From: Campylobacteraceae bacterium
Lineage (GTDB): Bacteria > Campylobacterota > Campylobacteria > Campylobacterales > Sulfurovaceae
NCBI GenBank assembly: GCA_027066355.1
Contig: JAMONW010000120.1
Location: 1-8,340 of the forward strand
Direction of reading: 5' to 3'
DNA: 8,340 nt
The translations under genes and the position numbers were made by a program. The notes beneath the pieces were generated by a model. The model worked only from the letters and a program-made list of their open reading frames with translations. It searched no databases and was not told where the DNA came from. Below, piece after piece: positions 1-5,557 of the stretch. Positions within the stretch are counted from its first letter, which is position 1. Every line of letters starts with the position of its first letter.

Positions 1-893
1 GTAATGATGAAAGAGAAAAAACTGATATTGTTTTAAAAAATATTAAACTTAATATGCAAAGTTTAGCAAGTGAAGATGCCTACAAAAAAATATATGAATC
101 ATATAAAAATATCTCTTCTAAAAAAGAGGATATGGCTAAAAATTTAAAAATAGTATTTAAAACAAGTGCCAATATGATGAAAGATGTAGAAGTTAAGTAT
201 AATTTAGGTATTGATGAATTTAATGTAAATAATACAAAAGGTAACTACAAAGCAATATTTAAACTCTCAAAATATAGCCAAAATGGTAACTGGAACTTTA
301 AAGATAAATTTGGTTATGGCGATACTATAAAGATAGATAATATAAATATGAATATGATGGGAAAAGAGATATTTAACTTAAAAGGCTTAGAATATACTAC
401 AAGTTTAAGCAATATGTATAACTTTTGGCCAGATTATATGACTAAAATTGGTGATGTTATGTCAAAATCTGCAAATGGAAAACAACCATCACCTCAAGAG
501 ATAAATAAAATATTTAGCGAGATTGGTCCAAAAGTTGTAAATAATGGATTTAGCTACTCTATAAAACCTCTAAAATTTGATAATCTATTAGTTCCAGATA
601 GAAAGAGTGGTGGAAATATAGAGTTATCTAAACTATTAATTAATTTAGATGCAAACTTAGCAAAAAATGATATAAAATTAGATAACCCACAAGTTGCTAA
701 AATGATGCTTTTAAAATATTTAACTGCAAATAGCCATATAGAGTTATCTAAAAAAGATTTTGAAACAATCACAGCAAAATCTCCACAAATGATGATGCTA
801 GTTATGTTTGCTAAATTCAAAGGTGATAAAGCAATATTTGATTTAGAGTTCAAAGATGGACACTTAAAAGTAAATGGCAAACCAGTAATGTAA
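1..893 (+). CDS. DUF945/YdgA-like family protein, 5'-truncated by window edge
   Basis: Only the C-terminal part is present. The first ATG in this frame is at 54, but the frame stays open to the left edge (NDEREKTDIVLKNIKLN precedes that Met), and no ribosome binding site is visible before 54, so the true start lies outside the window. The protein is rich in Lys, Asn, Ile and Met and alternates polar and hydrophobic residues in short strands. It ends FKDGHLKVNGKPVM, which resembles the closing strand and NGKP motif of DUF945 (YdgA) proteins. Members of that family are usually 450-500 residues, with an N-terminal membrane anchor or signal; that part is missing here. A segment containing IELSK occurs twice, 40 residues apart. 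Molecular function is not established for the family. The gene converges on the MTHFR-like gene downstream. Family assignment is moderate and rests on overall pattern and the C-terminal motif. Confidence 0.6.
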   Translation, partial: NDEREKTDIVLKNIKLNMQSLASEDAYKKIYESYKNISSKKEDMAKNLKIVFKTSANMMKDVEVKYNLGIDEFNVNNTKGNYKAIFKLSKYSQNGNWNFKDKFGYGDTIKIDNINMNMMGKEIFNLKGLEYTTSLSNMYNFWPDYMTKIGDVMSKSANGKQPSPQEINKIFSEIGPKVVNNGFSYSIKPLKFDNLLVPDRKSGGNIELSKLLINLDANLAKNDIKLDNPQVAKMMLLKYLTANSHIELSKKDFETITAKSPQMMMLVMFAKFKGDKAIFDLEFKDGHLKVNGKPVM

Positions 894-914
894 GTAAAAT
901 TGCTTTTTTAGAAA

Positions 915-934
915 ACCGGAACTCGTTTTCCGGT
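915..934 (-). terminator. GC-rich hairpin between convergent genes, possible terminator
   Basis: The inverted repeat ACCGGAA (915-921) and TTCCGGT (928-934) encloses a 6-base loop, giving a 7-bp stem with four G:C pairs in a very AT-rich region. Read on the minus strand the stem runs into TTTTCT, a short U-tract, so it best fits a terminator for the leftward MTHFR-like gene, although it lies about 140 bases past that stop codon. On the plus strand the bases after it (CTAACTAA) are not a U-tract, but the hairpin could still limit read-through from the gene ending at 893. Confidence 0.4.
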
Positions 935-1051
935 CTAACTAAATCCCCAACATTTCTACTAAAATTTTCTTTTTCTAAAAATTGAAACTTATTTCATACT
1001 AAAAATTTTTAGCAAAAAAAAGCACTCACTCACAATACACAAGCAACCACC

Positions 1052-1093
1052 AAAAACTAAAAACTAAAAACTAAAAACTAATCACTAATCAGC
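1052..1093. repeat. Heptanucleotide tandem array (AAAAACT) at the metF-like stop codon
   Basis: Four perfect copies of AAAAACT lie back to back at 1052-1079. Two diverged units, AATCACT (1080-1086) and AATCAGC (1087-1093), continue the 7-base period into the last codons of the leftward gene. On that gene's coding strand the unit reads AGTTTTT, and its TAG stop (1080-1078) spans the boundary between the perfect and diverged units. The period is not a multiple of three, so the array is not maintained as coding sequence. Copy-number change in the perfect units would alter only the 3' untranslated region. Confidence 0.9.
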
Positions 1094-1998
1094 TTAGCAC
1101 ATAAATCAAAACGATTATGTGTCATAAGGTGTAATTTAGGGTGCAGTAAGCTAATTTCATCAAATACTCTTTGAGAAATCTCTACTCCTACTTGCTCCTC
1201 TTTTTGCACACCATCCATAGCAGCTAAATTCATCTCATCAATTATATTTTTTGGAACTTTAATTCCTGGAACCTTATCGGCAATAAAATTTACTGTTCTA
1301 GCTCTTATTGCTGGGAATTGCCCAAAAATTAGTTCTGCCTCTTTTGCTGTTTCTCTAATGCTTTGCTCTTTGGCTTCTTGGAAAATCTCTAAAAGTTTTT
1401 TTGCATTTTCTATATCATAAACTGGCTGGGTTATAATTGCTCTTGCACCATAATTTAACTTTTTAAGCATCTTTTTTTGCAAATTTTTATAATCTTTGGC
1501 ATAAGAGTTACTAACTGCAAAAGGGTATATTGGCTTTGGAGCTGGATTTAATGCTTTATTTGAGTAATCAACTCCATTATTTAAACGATAAATTATGCTT
1601 AAAAGCAAGGTTGAATCACGCTCTAATACACCTTTAACCTCTGGTTGGTCGCTAAATTTTGCAGGATCACCAGTTAGAGCCAAAATTAGCCTAATATTAA
1701 AATCATTTGCACCAAGAAGAGATGATTGCAGAGATAACTTATTTCTATCTCTCATACTAATTGTTGCTATAACAGGCTTTCTAAAGCTATTTTGAACCTT
1801 AATAGCACTTAATATTGCTGACATTTTAAGTTTTGCAAGAGGATTATCTGTAACACTAAAGCCATCAACTAAATCTACTATACCACTATTATTGATTTTT
1901 TCTATAATACTACTCATAGAAGCACCATGAGGTGGTGTTATCTCAACAGTTACAAAACGCTCTTTACTATGTAATTTTTCGCAAAACTTCTTAAACAT
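1078..1998 (-). CDS. metF: Methylenetetrahydrofolate reductase, MetV/YitJ-like type
   Basis: This 306-residue protein belongs to the FAD-dependent MTHFR (TIM-barrel) family, which converts 5,10-methylene-THF to 5-methyl-THF in the cytoplasm and supplies methyl groups for methionine synthesis. Visible landmarks are VEITPPHG (18-25, the catalytic-type Glu is E19), DGFSVTDNP (45-53), RDRN (83-86) followed by LQSSLLGA (90-97), ALTGDP (107-112, the Asp expected near FAD) and ITQPVYD (189-195, substrate Gln). RDRN, LQSxLLGA and KGVxxxDS resemble MetV of acetogens and the reductase half of YitJ-type fusions more than E. coli MetF. The ATG is preceded by AAGAGGA at 5-base spacing (2004-2010). The gene is divergent from serB, 63 bases away. 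Family is secure. Whether the reductant is NAD(P)H or ferredoxin, and whether this is the main MTHFR or a paralogue, cannot be seen; the symbol marks the family. Confidence 0.85.
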   Translation of the reverse strand: MFKKFCEKLHSKERFVTVEITPPHGASMSSIIEKINNSGIVDLVDGFSVTDNPLAKLKMSAILSAIKVQNSFRKPVIATISMRDRNKLSLQSSLLGANDFNIRLILALTGDPAKFSDQPEVKGVLERDSTLLLSIIYRLNNGVDYSNKALNPAPKPIYPFAVSNSYAKDYKNLQKKMLKKLNYGARAIITQPVYDIENAKKLLEIFQEAKEQSIRETAKEAELIFGQFPAIRARTVNFIADKVPGIKVPKNIIDEMNLAAMDGVQKEEQVGVEISQRVFDEISLLHPKLHLMTHNRFDLCAKLISD

Positions 1999-2061
1999 AA
2001 ATATCCTCTTTTAAAACTTTAGATATAATTCTACCAAAATATAGTTATTATTAGGATATTA
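1999..2061. promoter_or_regulatory. Divergent promoter region between metF-like gene and serB
   Basis: These 63 bases must carry the start signals for both genes unless transcription enters from farther away. On the plus strand TATAAT (2024-2029) is a perfect sigma70 -10 hexamer, 32 bases before the serB ATG. On the minus strand TAGAAT (2033-2028) is a candidate -10 for the reductase gene and overlaps the plus-strand hexamer. No clear -35 is visible on either side, which is normal for Campylobacterota promoters. Ribosome sites are AAGAGGA (minus, 2010-2004) and AGGA (plus, 2053-2056), both 5 bases from their start codons. Assignment of the -10 elements is inference. Confidence 0.55.
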
Positions 2062-2700
2062 ATGAATAAATTAGCAGTTTTTGATTTTGATTCAACACTA
2101 ATGGATGGCGAAACAATAGACTTTTTGGCAAAAGAGTTAGGCTTTGAAGAAAAGGTTGCTCAAATTACTAAACGCGCGATGGCTGGAGAGCTGGATTTTT
2201 TTGACTCTTTGATAGAAAGAGTTGCTCTACTTAAAGGATTACAAGAGAATAAAGTTAATGAAATCTGCCAAAACTTACCACTAATAAATGGGGCAAAAGA
2301 GGCCATAACATCTTTAAAAGAGCAAGGTTTTGTAGTAGCCTGTTTTTCAGGTGGTTTTAGAAATGCAACTAAGCCAATTTGTGCAAACTTAGGAATAGAT
2401 GCTGATTTTTCAAACTATCTACACGCAAAAGATGGTATTTTAACAGGTTTAGTAGGTGGAGAGATGATGTTTAGCGACTCAAAAGGCAAAATGCTTCAAA
2501 GGTTACAAAGTCTTTTAAATATTAGTAAAGAAAAAACCATAGCAGTAGGTGATGGAGCAAATGATTTAAGTATGTTTAAATATGCCAAAACTCGTGTTGC
2601 ATTTTGCGCAAAGCCTATCTTAAAAGAGGCTGCTACAGATATTGTTGATATTAAAGATTTAAGAGAAGTTGCGAAGATTGGAAAAGAAATTGAGAATTGA
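2062..2700 (+). CDS. serB: Phosphoserine phosphatase
   Basis: This 212-residue HAD-superfamily enzyme hydrolyses O-phospho-L-serine to L-serine and phosphate, the last step of serine synthesis in the cytoplasm. HAD motif I is FDFDSTL (7-13), with nucleophile D8 and acid/base D10. A helical cap follows (about 15-75, with a typical AGELDFFDSLIERV segment). Motif II is SGGF (96-99), the motif III Lys lies in SKGK (140-143), and motif IV is GDGANDL (163-169). Length matches stand-alone SerB enzymes without an ACT domain. The ATG has AGGA 5 bases upstream. The last codons and TGA stop fall inside a degenerate 7-base repeat, so the C-terminal IEN residues may be repeat-derived. It is divergent from the MTHFR-like gene; serine is the usual donor of the one-carbon unit that such reductases process. 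Other small-molecule HAD phosphatases are possible but the motif set fits SerB well. Confidence 0.9.
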   Translation: MNKLAVFDFDSTLMDGETIDFLAKELGFEEKVAQITKRAMAGELDFFDSLIERVALLKGLQENKVNEICQNLPLINGAKEAITSLKEQGFVVACFSGGFRNATKPICANLGIDADFSNYLHAKDGILTGLVGGEMMFSDSKGKMLQRLQSLLNISKEKTIAVGDGANDLSMFKYAKTRVAFCAKPILKEAATDIVDIKDLREVAKIGKEIEN

Positions 2701-2716
2701 AAATTGTAAATGGAGA
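2689..2716. repeat. Degenerate heptanucleotide tandem array at serB stop codon
   Basis: Four imperfect 7-base units lie in register: ATTGAGA (2689-2695), ATTGAAA (2696-2702), ATTGTAA (2703-2709) and ATGGAGA (2710-2716), followed by ATTTTGG. The serB TGA (2698-2700) lies in the second unit. The unit differs from the AAAAACT array beside the reductase gene, but period, copy number and position over a stop codon are the same. The degeneracy suggests an old, decaying array. Confidence 0.65.
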
Positions 2717-2726
2717 ATTTTGGTAT

Positions 2727-2749
2727 GCATTTTAGTTTAGCTAAAATGC
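2727..2749 (+). terminator. AT-rich hairpin after serB, possible terminator
   Basis: GCATTTTAG (2727-2735) and CTAAAATGC (2741-2749) form a perfect 9-bp stem with a 5-base loop (TTTAG), 27 bases after the serB stop. The tail is TTCTATTGG, only a weak U-tract, so termination efficiency is uncertain. Position and stem symmetry are the main support. Confidence 0.45.
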
Positions 2750-2772
2750 TTCTATTGGATATTGGTTTATTG

Positions 2773-2849
2773 TCATTCCCACGAAAGTGGGAATCTTAAC
2801 AAAATATTTTAGTTTTAAGAATTAAGATTCCGTGTCAAGCACGGAATGA
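2773..2849. repeat. Paired-hairpin palindromic element (REP/MITE-like)
   Basis: Two stem-loops face each other. The left one pairs ATTCCCAC (2775-2782) with GTGGGAAT (2787-2794) around a GAAA tetraloop. The right one pairs ATTCCGTG (2827-2834) with CACGGAAT (2840-2847) around TCAAG. The element is also symmetric as a whole: outer TCATTCC (2773-2779) matches GGAATGA (2843-2849), and inner GGAATCTTAA (2790-2799) matches TTAAGATTCC (2822-2831), around an AT-rich centre. This architecture is typical of dispersed bacterial palindromic repeats (REP/BIME or small non-autonomous elements). The arms are much more GC-rich than their surroundings. No flanking target duplication is obvious. Copy number elsewhere cannot be seen from one window. 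Confidence 0.75.
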
Positions 2850-2873
2850 TGGGATATTAATCACTCCAGAAAT

Positions 2874-2879
2874 TATAAA
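2874..2879 (+). promoter_or_regulatory. Candidate -10 element for the ABC exporter gene
   Basis: TATAAA within AATTATAAATTTTAATAG is the best -10-like hexamer in the gap after the paired-hairpin element. It would give a leader of about 50 bases before the TTG start. No -35 is recognisable, and the region is so AT-rich that such matches arise easily by chance. Confidence 0.25.
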
Positions 2880-2926
2880 TTTTAATAGCTTTCAGCTTTA
2901 AGCATTTTGTAAAGATAAAACCAAAA

Positions 2927-2931
2927 AAGGG
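2927..2931 (+). promoter_or_regulatory. Ribosome binding site supporting the TTG start at 2938
   Basis: AAGGG lies 6 bases before the TTG at 2938. No ATG in the same frame nearby has a comparable site, and the residues after the TTG (MENCKIKNILKSIL) fit the normal N-terminus of a half-size exporter, so this site decides the start. Confidence 0.7.
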
Positions 2932-2937
2932 TATATT

Positions 2938-4695
2938 TTGGAAAATTGTAAAATTAAAAATATTTTAAAATCTATTTTAAATTATAAAAAAGAGTTATTA
3001 ATTGGTAACTCTTTTGCACTTTTATCTACTCTTTTAACTGTTACTATACCTCTTTTTATACCAATGTTAATAGATGATTTACTGCTACACAAAAAACCAA
3101 AATTAACACCATATGTAGATGCTATTTTTGGACATATGAGCCTAATTGGCTATGTAACATTTTTCTTAATACTTACAATTATAATGCGTTTTTTAGGTGT
3201 AATTTTTGCTAATTTACAAGTTAAAATGCTTCTTAGTGTATCTAAAGATATATCATTCAAATTAAGAGAATCTGCTACAAAACACTTAAAAAGAGTTGCT
3301 CTAAAAGAGTATGAGCGCTTCTCTCCTGGTGCAATTACATCAAAATTAGTAACAGATATTGAAACAGTAGATAATTTTATTGGAACAACCGTTGGAAAGT
3401 TAATTATCTCTACTTTAATATTGCTATTTACCTCAATAATTTTACTTTTAATCAACTGGAAATTAGCACTTTTTATCTTAGTTACTAACCCTATTGTTGT
3501 ATATTTTACTGCAAAATTAGCTCGTCGTGTAGGTAAATTAAAAAAGGCTGAAAACAAAGCTATAGAAGCTTTTCAGGTAAAATTAAATGATACCTTAGAG
3601 CATTTTAATCAAATTAAAGCAGCTAATAAAGAGGAGTATTTTTTTGGTAAAATTATTAATAAAGCAAAAGAGCTAAAAGATATTTCAATAGAGTTTTCTT
3701 ATAAAAGCGATAGAGCCATAAGAGTATCATTCTTTACCTTTTTAAGTGGCTATGAAGTATTTAGAGCAGTTAGTATTTTAGCAGTTGCATATAGTAATTT
3801 ATCAATTGGTTTAATGTTGGCTATTTTTGGATATTTGTGGATTATGATGACACCAACTCAAGATATTATCAATTTCCAATATGCCCTATTTAATGCAAAT
3901 GGTGCTTGTGAGAGAGTAAATGAGATATTTAAACTGCAACAAGAGAGAGTTGTATCAAATGGCAAAGACCCATTTATCTCATCTGGAGTTGAAATAGAAT
4001 TAAAAAATTTAAACTTTGGATACAGTAGTGAAAATTTAATTTTAAAAGATATTAACCTAATAATTAAAAAAACAAAAAAAGTTGCAATTGTAGGACCAAG
4101 TGGGAGTGGTAAAAGCACTATTGCAAACCTTATAGCAGGATTTTATGAACCAAATAGTGGAGATATAAAATATAATAGCATTAGTTTTAAAGATATAGAC
4201 CCCTCAAAAATTCGTAAAAATATTTATTTAATATTGCAACATCCTAAACTATTTAATGATACAATGCGTTTTAATTTGACCCTTGGCAAATATTTTAGTG
4301 ATACTCAAATTAAAGAGGCTCTAAAAATTGCGCAAATTGATGATTTGGTAGAGAGTTTAGATAACAAATTAGAGAGTATCATTGGAAAAGATGGGGTTAA
4401 ATTAAGTGGAGGTCAAAGACAAAGAGTTGCAATTGCAAGAATGCTCTTGGCTAATCCTAAGTGTGTGATTTTTGATGAATCTACATCTGCATTAGATGTG
4501 CATACAGAGATAAATCTATTTAGAGATTTAAAAGAGTTTTTAAAAGATAAAACAGTAATTACAATTGCTCATCGTCTTAGCACTATTGAGAGTGCAGAGT
4601 ATGTATTTGTCTTAGAAGATGGAAAGCTGGTAGATAGCGGAACACCACAAGAACTATTTAAAAAAGATAGTGGATATTTTGCTAGAATGATTTGA
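2938..4695 (+). CDS. MsbA-type ABC exporter, fused permease and ATPase
   Basis: This 585-residue half-transporter should work as a homodimer in the inner membrane, exporting a substrate with ATP. The transmembrane domain has six hydrophobic segments near residues 20-43, 68-91, 152-173, 175-192, 265-285 and 288-305. The nucleotide-binding domain starts near 350 and has Walker A GPSGSGKST (386-394), Q-loop Q434, signature LSGGQ (489-493), Walker B VIFDE (511-515, catalytic E515), D-loop SALD (517-520) and H-loop AHR (544-546), so it looks fully active. Length and domain order match ABC-B exporters such as MsbA (lipid A) and multidrug pumps, but the substrate cannot be read from the sequence. 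No peptidase C39 domain precedes it, so a bacteriocin exporter is unlikely. It starts with TTG and stands apart from serB (237-base gap with repeats) and from uppP (88-base gap with hairpins), so it is probably its own transcription unit. Confidence 0.9.
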   Translation: MENCKIKNILKSILNYKKELLIGNSFALLSTLLTVTIPLFIPMLIDDLLLHKKPKLTPYVDAIFGHMSLIGYVTFFLILTIIMRFLGVIFANLQVKMLLSVSKDISFKLRESATKHLKRVALKEYERFSPGAITSKLVTDIETVDNFIGTTVGKLIISTLILLFTSIILLLINWKLALFILVTNPIVVYFTAKLARRVGKLKKAENKAIEAFQVKLNDTLEHFNQIKAANKEEYFFGKIINKAKELKDISIEFSYKSDRAIRVSFFTFLSGYEVFRAVSILAVAYSNLSIGLMLAIFGYLWIMMTPTQDIINFQYALFNANGACERVNEIFKLQQERVVSNGKDPFISSGVEIELKNLNFGYSSENLILKDINLIIKKTKKVAIVGPSGSGKSTIANLIAGFYEPNSGDIKYNSISFKDIDPSKIRKNIYLILQHPKLFNDTMRFNLTLGKYFSDTQIKEALKIAQIDDLVESLDNKLESIIGKDGVKLSGGQRQRVAIARMLLANPKCVIFDESTSALDVHTEINLFRDLKEFLKDKTVITIAHRLSTIESAEYVFVLEDGKLVDSGTPQELFKKDSGYFARMI

Positions 4696-4720
4696 GTAAG
4701 TTTTGCTTTGCAAAATATTT

Positions 4721-4760
4721 AAAGCTAAAGAGCAAAAGCTTTTTTATGCTTAATAGCTTT
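4721..4760 (+). terminator. Imperfect hairpin after the ABC exporter, possible terminator
   Basis: AAAGCTA (4721-4727) pairs with TAGCTTT (4754-4760). After a 3x3 internal loop the stem continues with AGCA (4731-4734) against TGCT (4747-4750). The bases after it are AGGCTTTTAT, a short T-rich tail. A smaller hairpin, TTTTGC (4701-4706) with GCAAAA (4710-4715), lies just before it. Together they occupy most of the gap before uppP. The internal loop and low GC make termination uncertain. Confidence 0.4.
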
Positions 4761-4783
4761 AGGCTTTTATAAAAAGGATATAA

Positions 4784-5548
4784 ATGGATATTTTACAATC
4801 AGCAATTATTGGAACAGTAGAAGGATTTACCGAATTTTTGCCAATATCTTCTACTGGGCATATGATTGTTGTTTCAAAATTTTTAGGCTTAAAACAAGAT
4901 GTTGCCCTAAAGGCTTATGAAGTTATTATTCAATTTGCAGCAATTTTAGCTGTTGTAATTGAGTATCGCTCTAAAATTACATTTAAAGAGATAGAACTTT
5001 GGAAAAAGGTTTTAGTTGCATTTTTTCCACTTTTAATTGTAGGATATATCTTTAAAGATGCGGTAAAAGCTATGTTTGACCCTACTTTAGTAGCTGTAAT
5101 GTTTATTGTTGGTGGAGTTGCTTTTTTAATAATAGAATACTTTTATGATGAGAAAAAAGTTAGAGTTAAAGATATAGAACAAATGAGCTATAAAGATGCT
5201 TTTTTAACTGGATTATTTCAGCTTTTATCATTAATTCCTGGAACTAGCAGAGCTGGTTCTACAATTGCTGGAGATATGATAATTGGCTTAAGTAGAAAAG
5301 CAGCTGCAGAGTTCTCATTTCTTTTAGCAATTCCAGTAATGGGAGCAGTGAGTGCTTATGACTTATTAAAACACTACAAAGAGTTGCTTCAAGGAGATGT
5401 AGTAGCTTATGGGGTAGGATTTGTTGTGGCTTTTGTTGTAGCATATCTTACAATTAAACTACTTTTAGCATTTATTAGCCGTTTTAGTTTTGTTCCATTT
5501 GGTATTTACAGAATACTATTTGGACTATTTTTATTGTATATATTTTAG
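4784..5548 (+). CDS. uppP: Undecaprenyl-diphosphatase (UppP/BacA family)
   Basis: This 254-residue integral membrane enzyme removes a phosphate from undecaprenyl diphosphate to regenerate the lipid carrier for peptidoglycan and other surface polymers; overexpression of family members confers bacitracin resistance. Signature motifs are intact: EGFTEFLPISSTGH (13-26) with the ExxxE pair E13/E17 and H26, and QLLSLIPGTSRAGST (146-160) with S155 and R156. The second motif has SRAG where SRSG is more common. Multiple hydrophobic helices, including about 74-88, 102-118, 170-185, 207-230 and 237-253, match the inner-membrane topology. Start: ATG with AAGGA (4774-4778) 5 bases upstream. The stop TAG (5546-5548) is part of the ribosome binding site of the following helicase gene, so the two are co-transcribed and probably translationally coupled. 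Length is slightly below the usual 260-275 but nothing essential is missing. Confidence 0.95.
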   Translation: MDILQSAIIGTVEGFTEFLPISSTGHMIVVSKFLGLKQDVALKAYEVIIQFAAILAVVIEYRSKITFKEIELWKKVLVAFFPLLIVGYIFKDAVKAMFDPTLVAVMFIVGGVAFLIIEYFYDEKKVRVKDIEQMSYKDAFLTGLFQLLSLIPGTSRAGSTIAGDMIIGLSRKAAAEFSFLLAIPVMGAVSAYDLLKHYKELLQGDVVAYGVGFVVAFVVAYLTIKLLLAFISRFSFVPFGIYRILFGLFLLYIF

Positions 5549-5552
5549 GAGA
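5547..5552 (+). promoter_or_regulatory. Ribosome binding site overlapping uppP stop, sets TTG start of helicase
   Basis: AGGAGA overlaps the last two bases of the uppP TAG stop and lies 5 bases before the TTG at 5558. It is the strongest Shine-Dalgarno match in the window. Terminating ribosomes on uppP would be placed directly over it, which suggests coupled translation. The TTG is supported by the following FVDF sequence, which contains the conserved aromatic residue upstream of the helicase Q motif. Confidence 0.75.
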
Positions 5553-5557
5553 TATTT

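Noticed and set aside
554..880. 108-codon minus-strand open frame opposite the DUF945-like gene
   Set aside because: It lies wholly antisense to a gene with clear coding character, has no recognisable domain and no convincing ribosome site. The shadow frame is explained by AT-rich codon usage.
999..1012. 14-base perfect palindrome CTAAAAATTTTTAG
   Set aside because: It is all A/T except the end bases in an A/T-rich gap, has no loop, and the T-run on the minus strand precedes rather than follows it. Neither a terminator nor an operator is supported.
1052..1079. CRISPR-like short repeats
   Set aside because: The 7-base units are directly adjacent with no spacers, so this is a simple tandem array.
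1595..1795. 66-codon plus-strand open frame inside the MTHFR-like gene
   Set aside because: It is antisense to conserved MTHFR motifs, short and without recognisable features.
3150..4118. Minus-strand open frames at 3150-3557 and 3858-4118 opposite the ABC exporter
   Set aside because: Both are antisense to the transmembrane and Walker A regions of a certain gene and show no family features of their own.
5259..5444. 61-codon minus-strand Leu/Gln-rich open frame opposite uppP
   Set aside because: Its composition simply mirrors the uppP coding strand.
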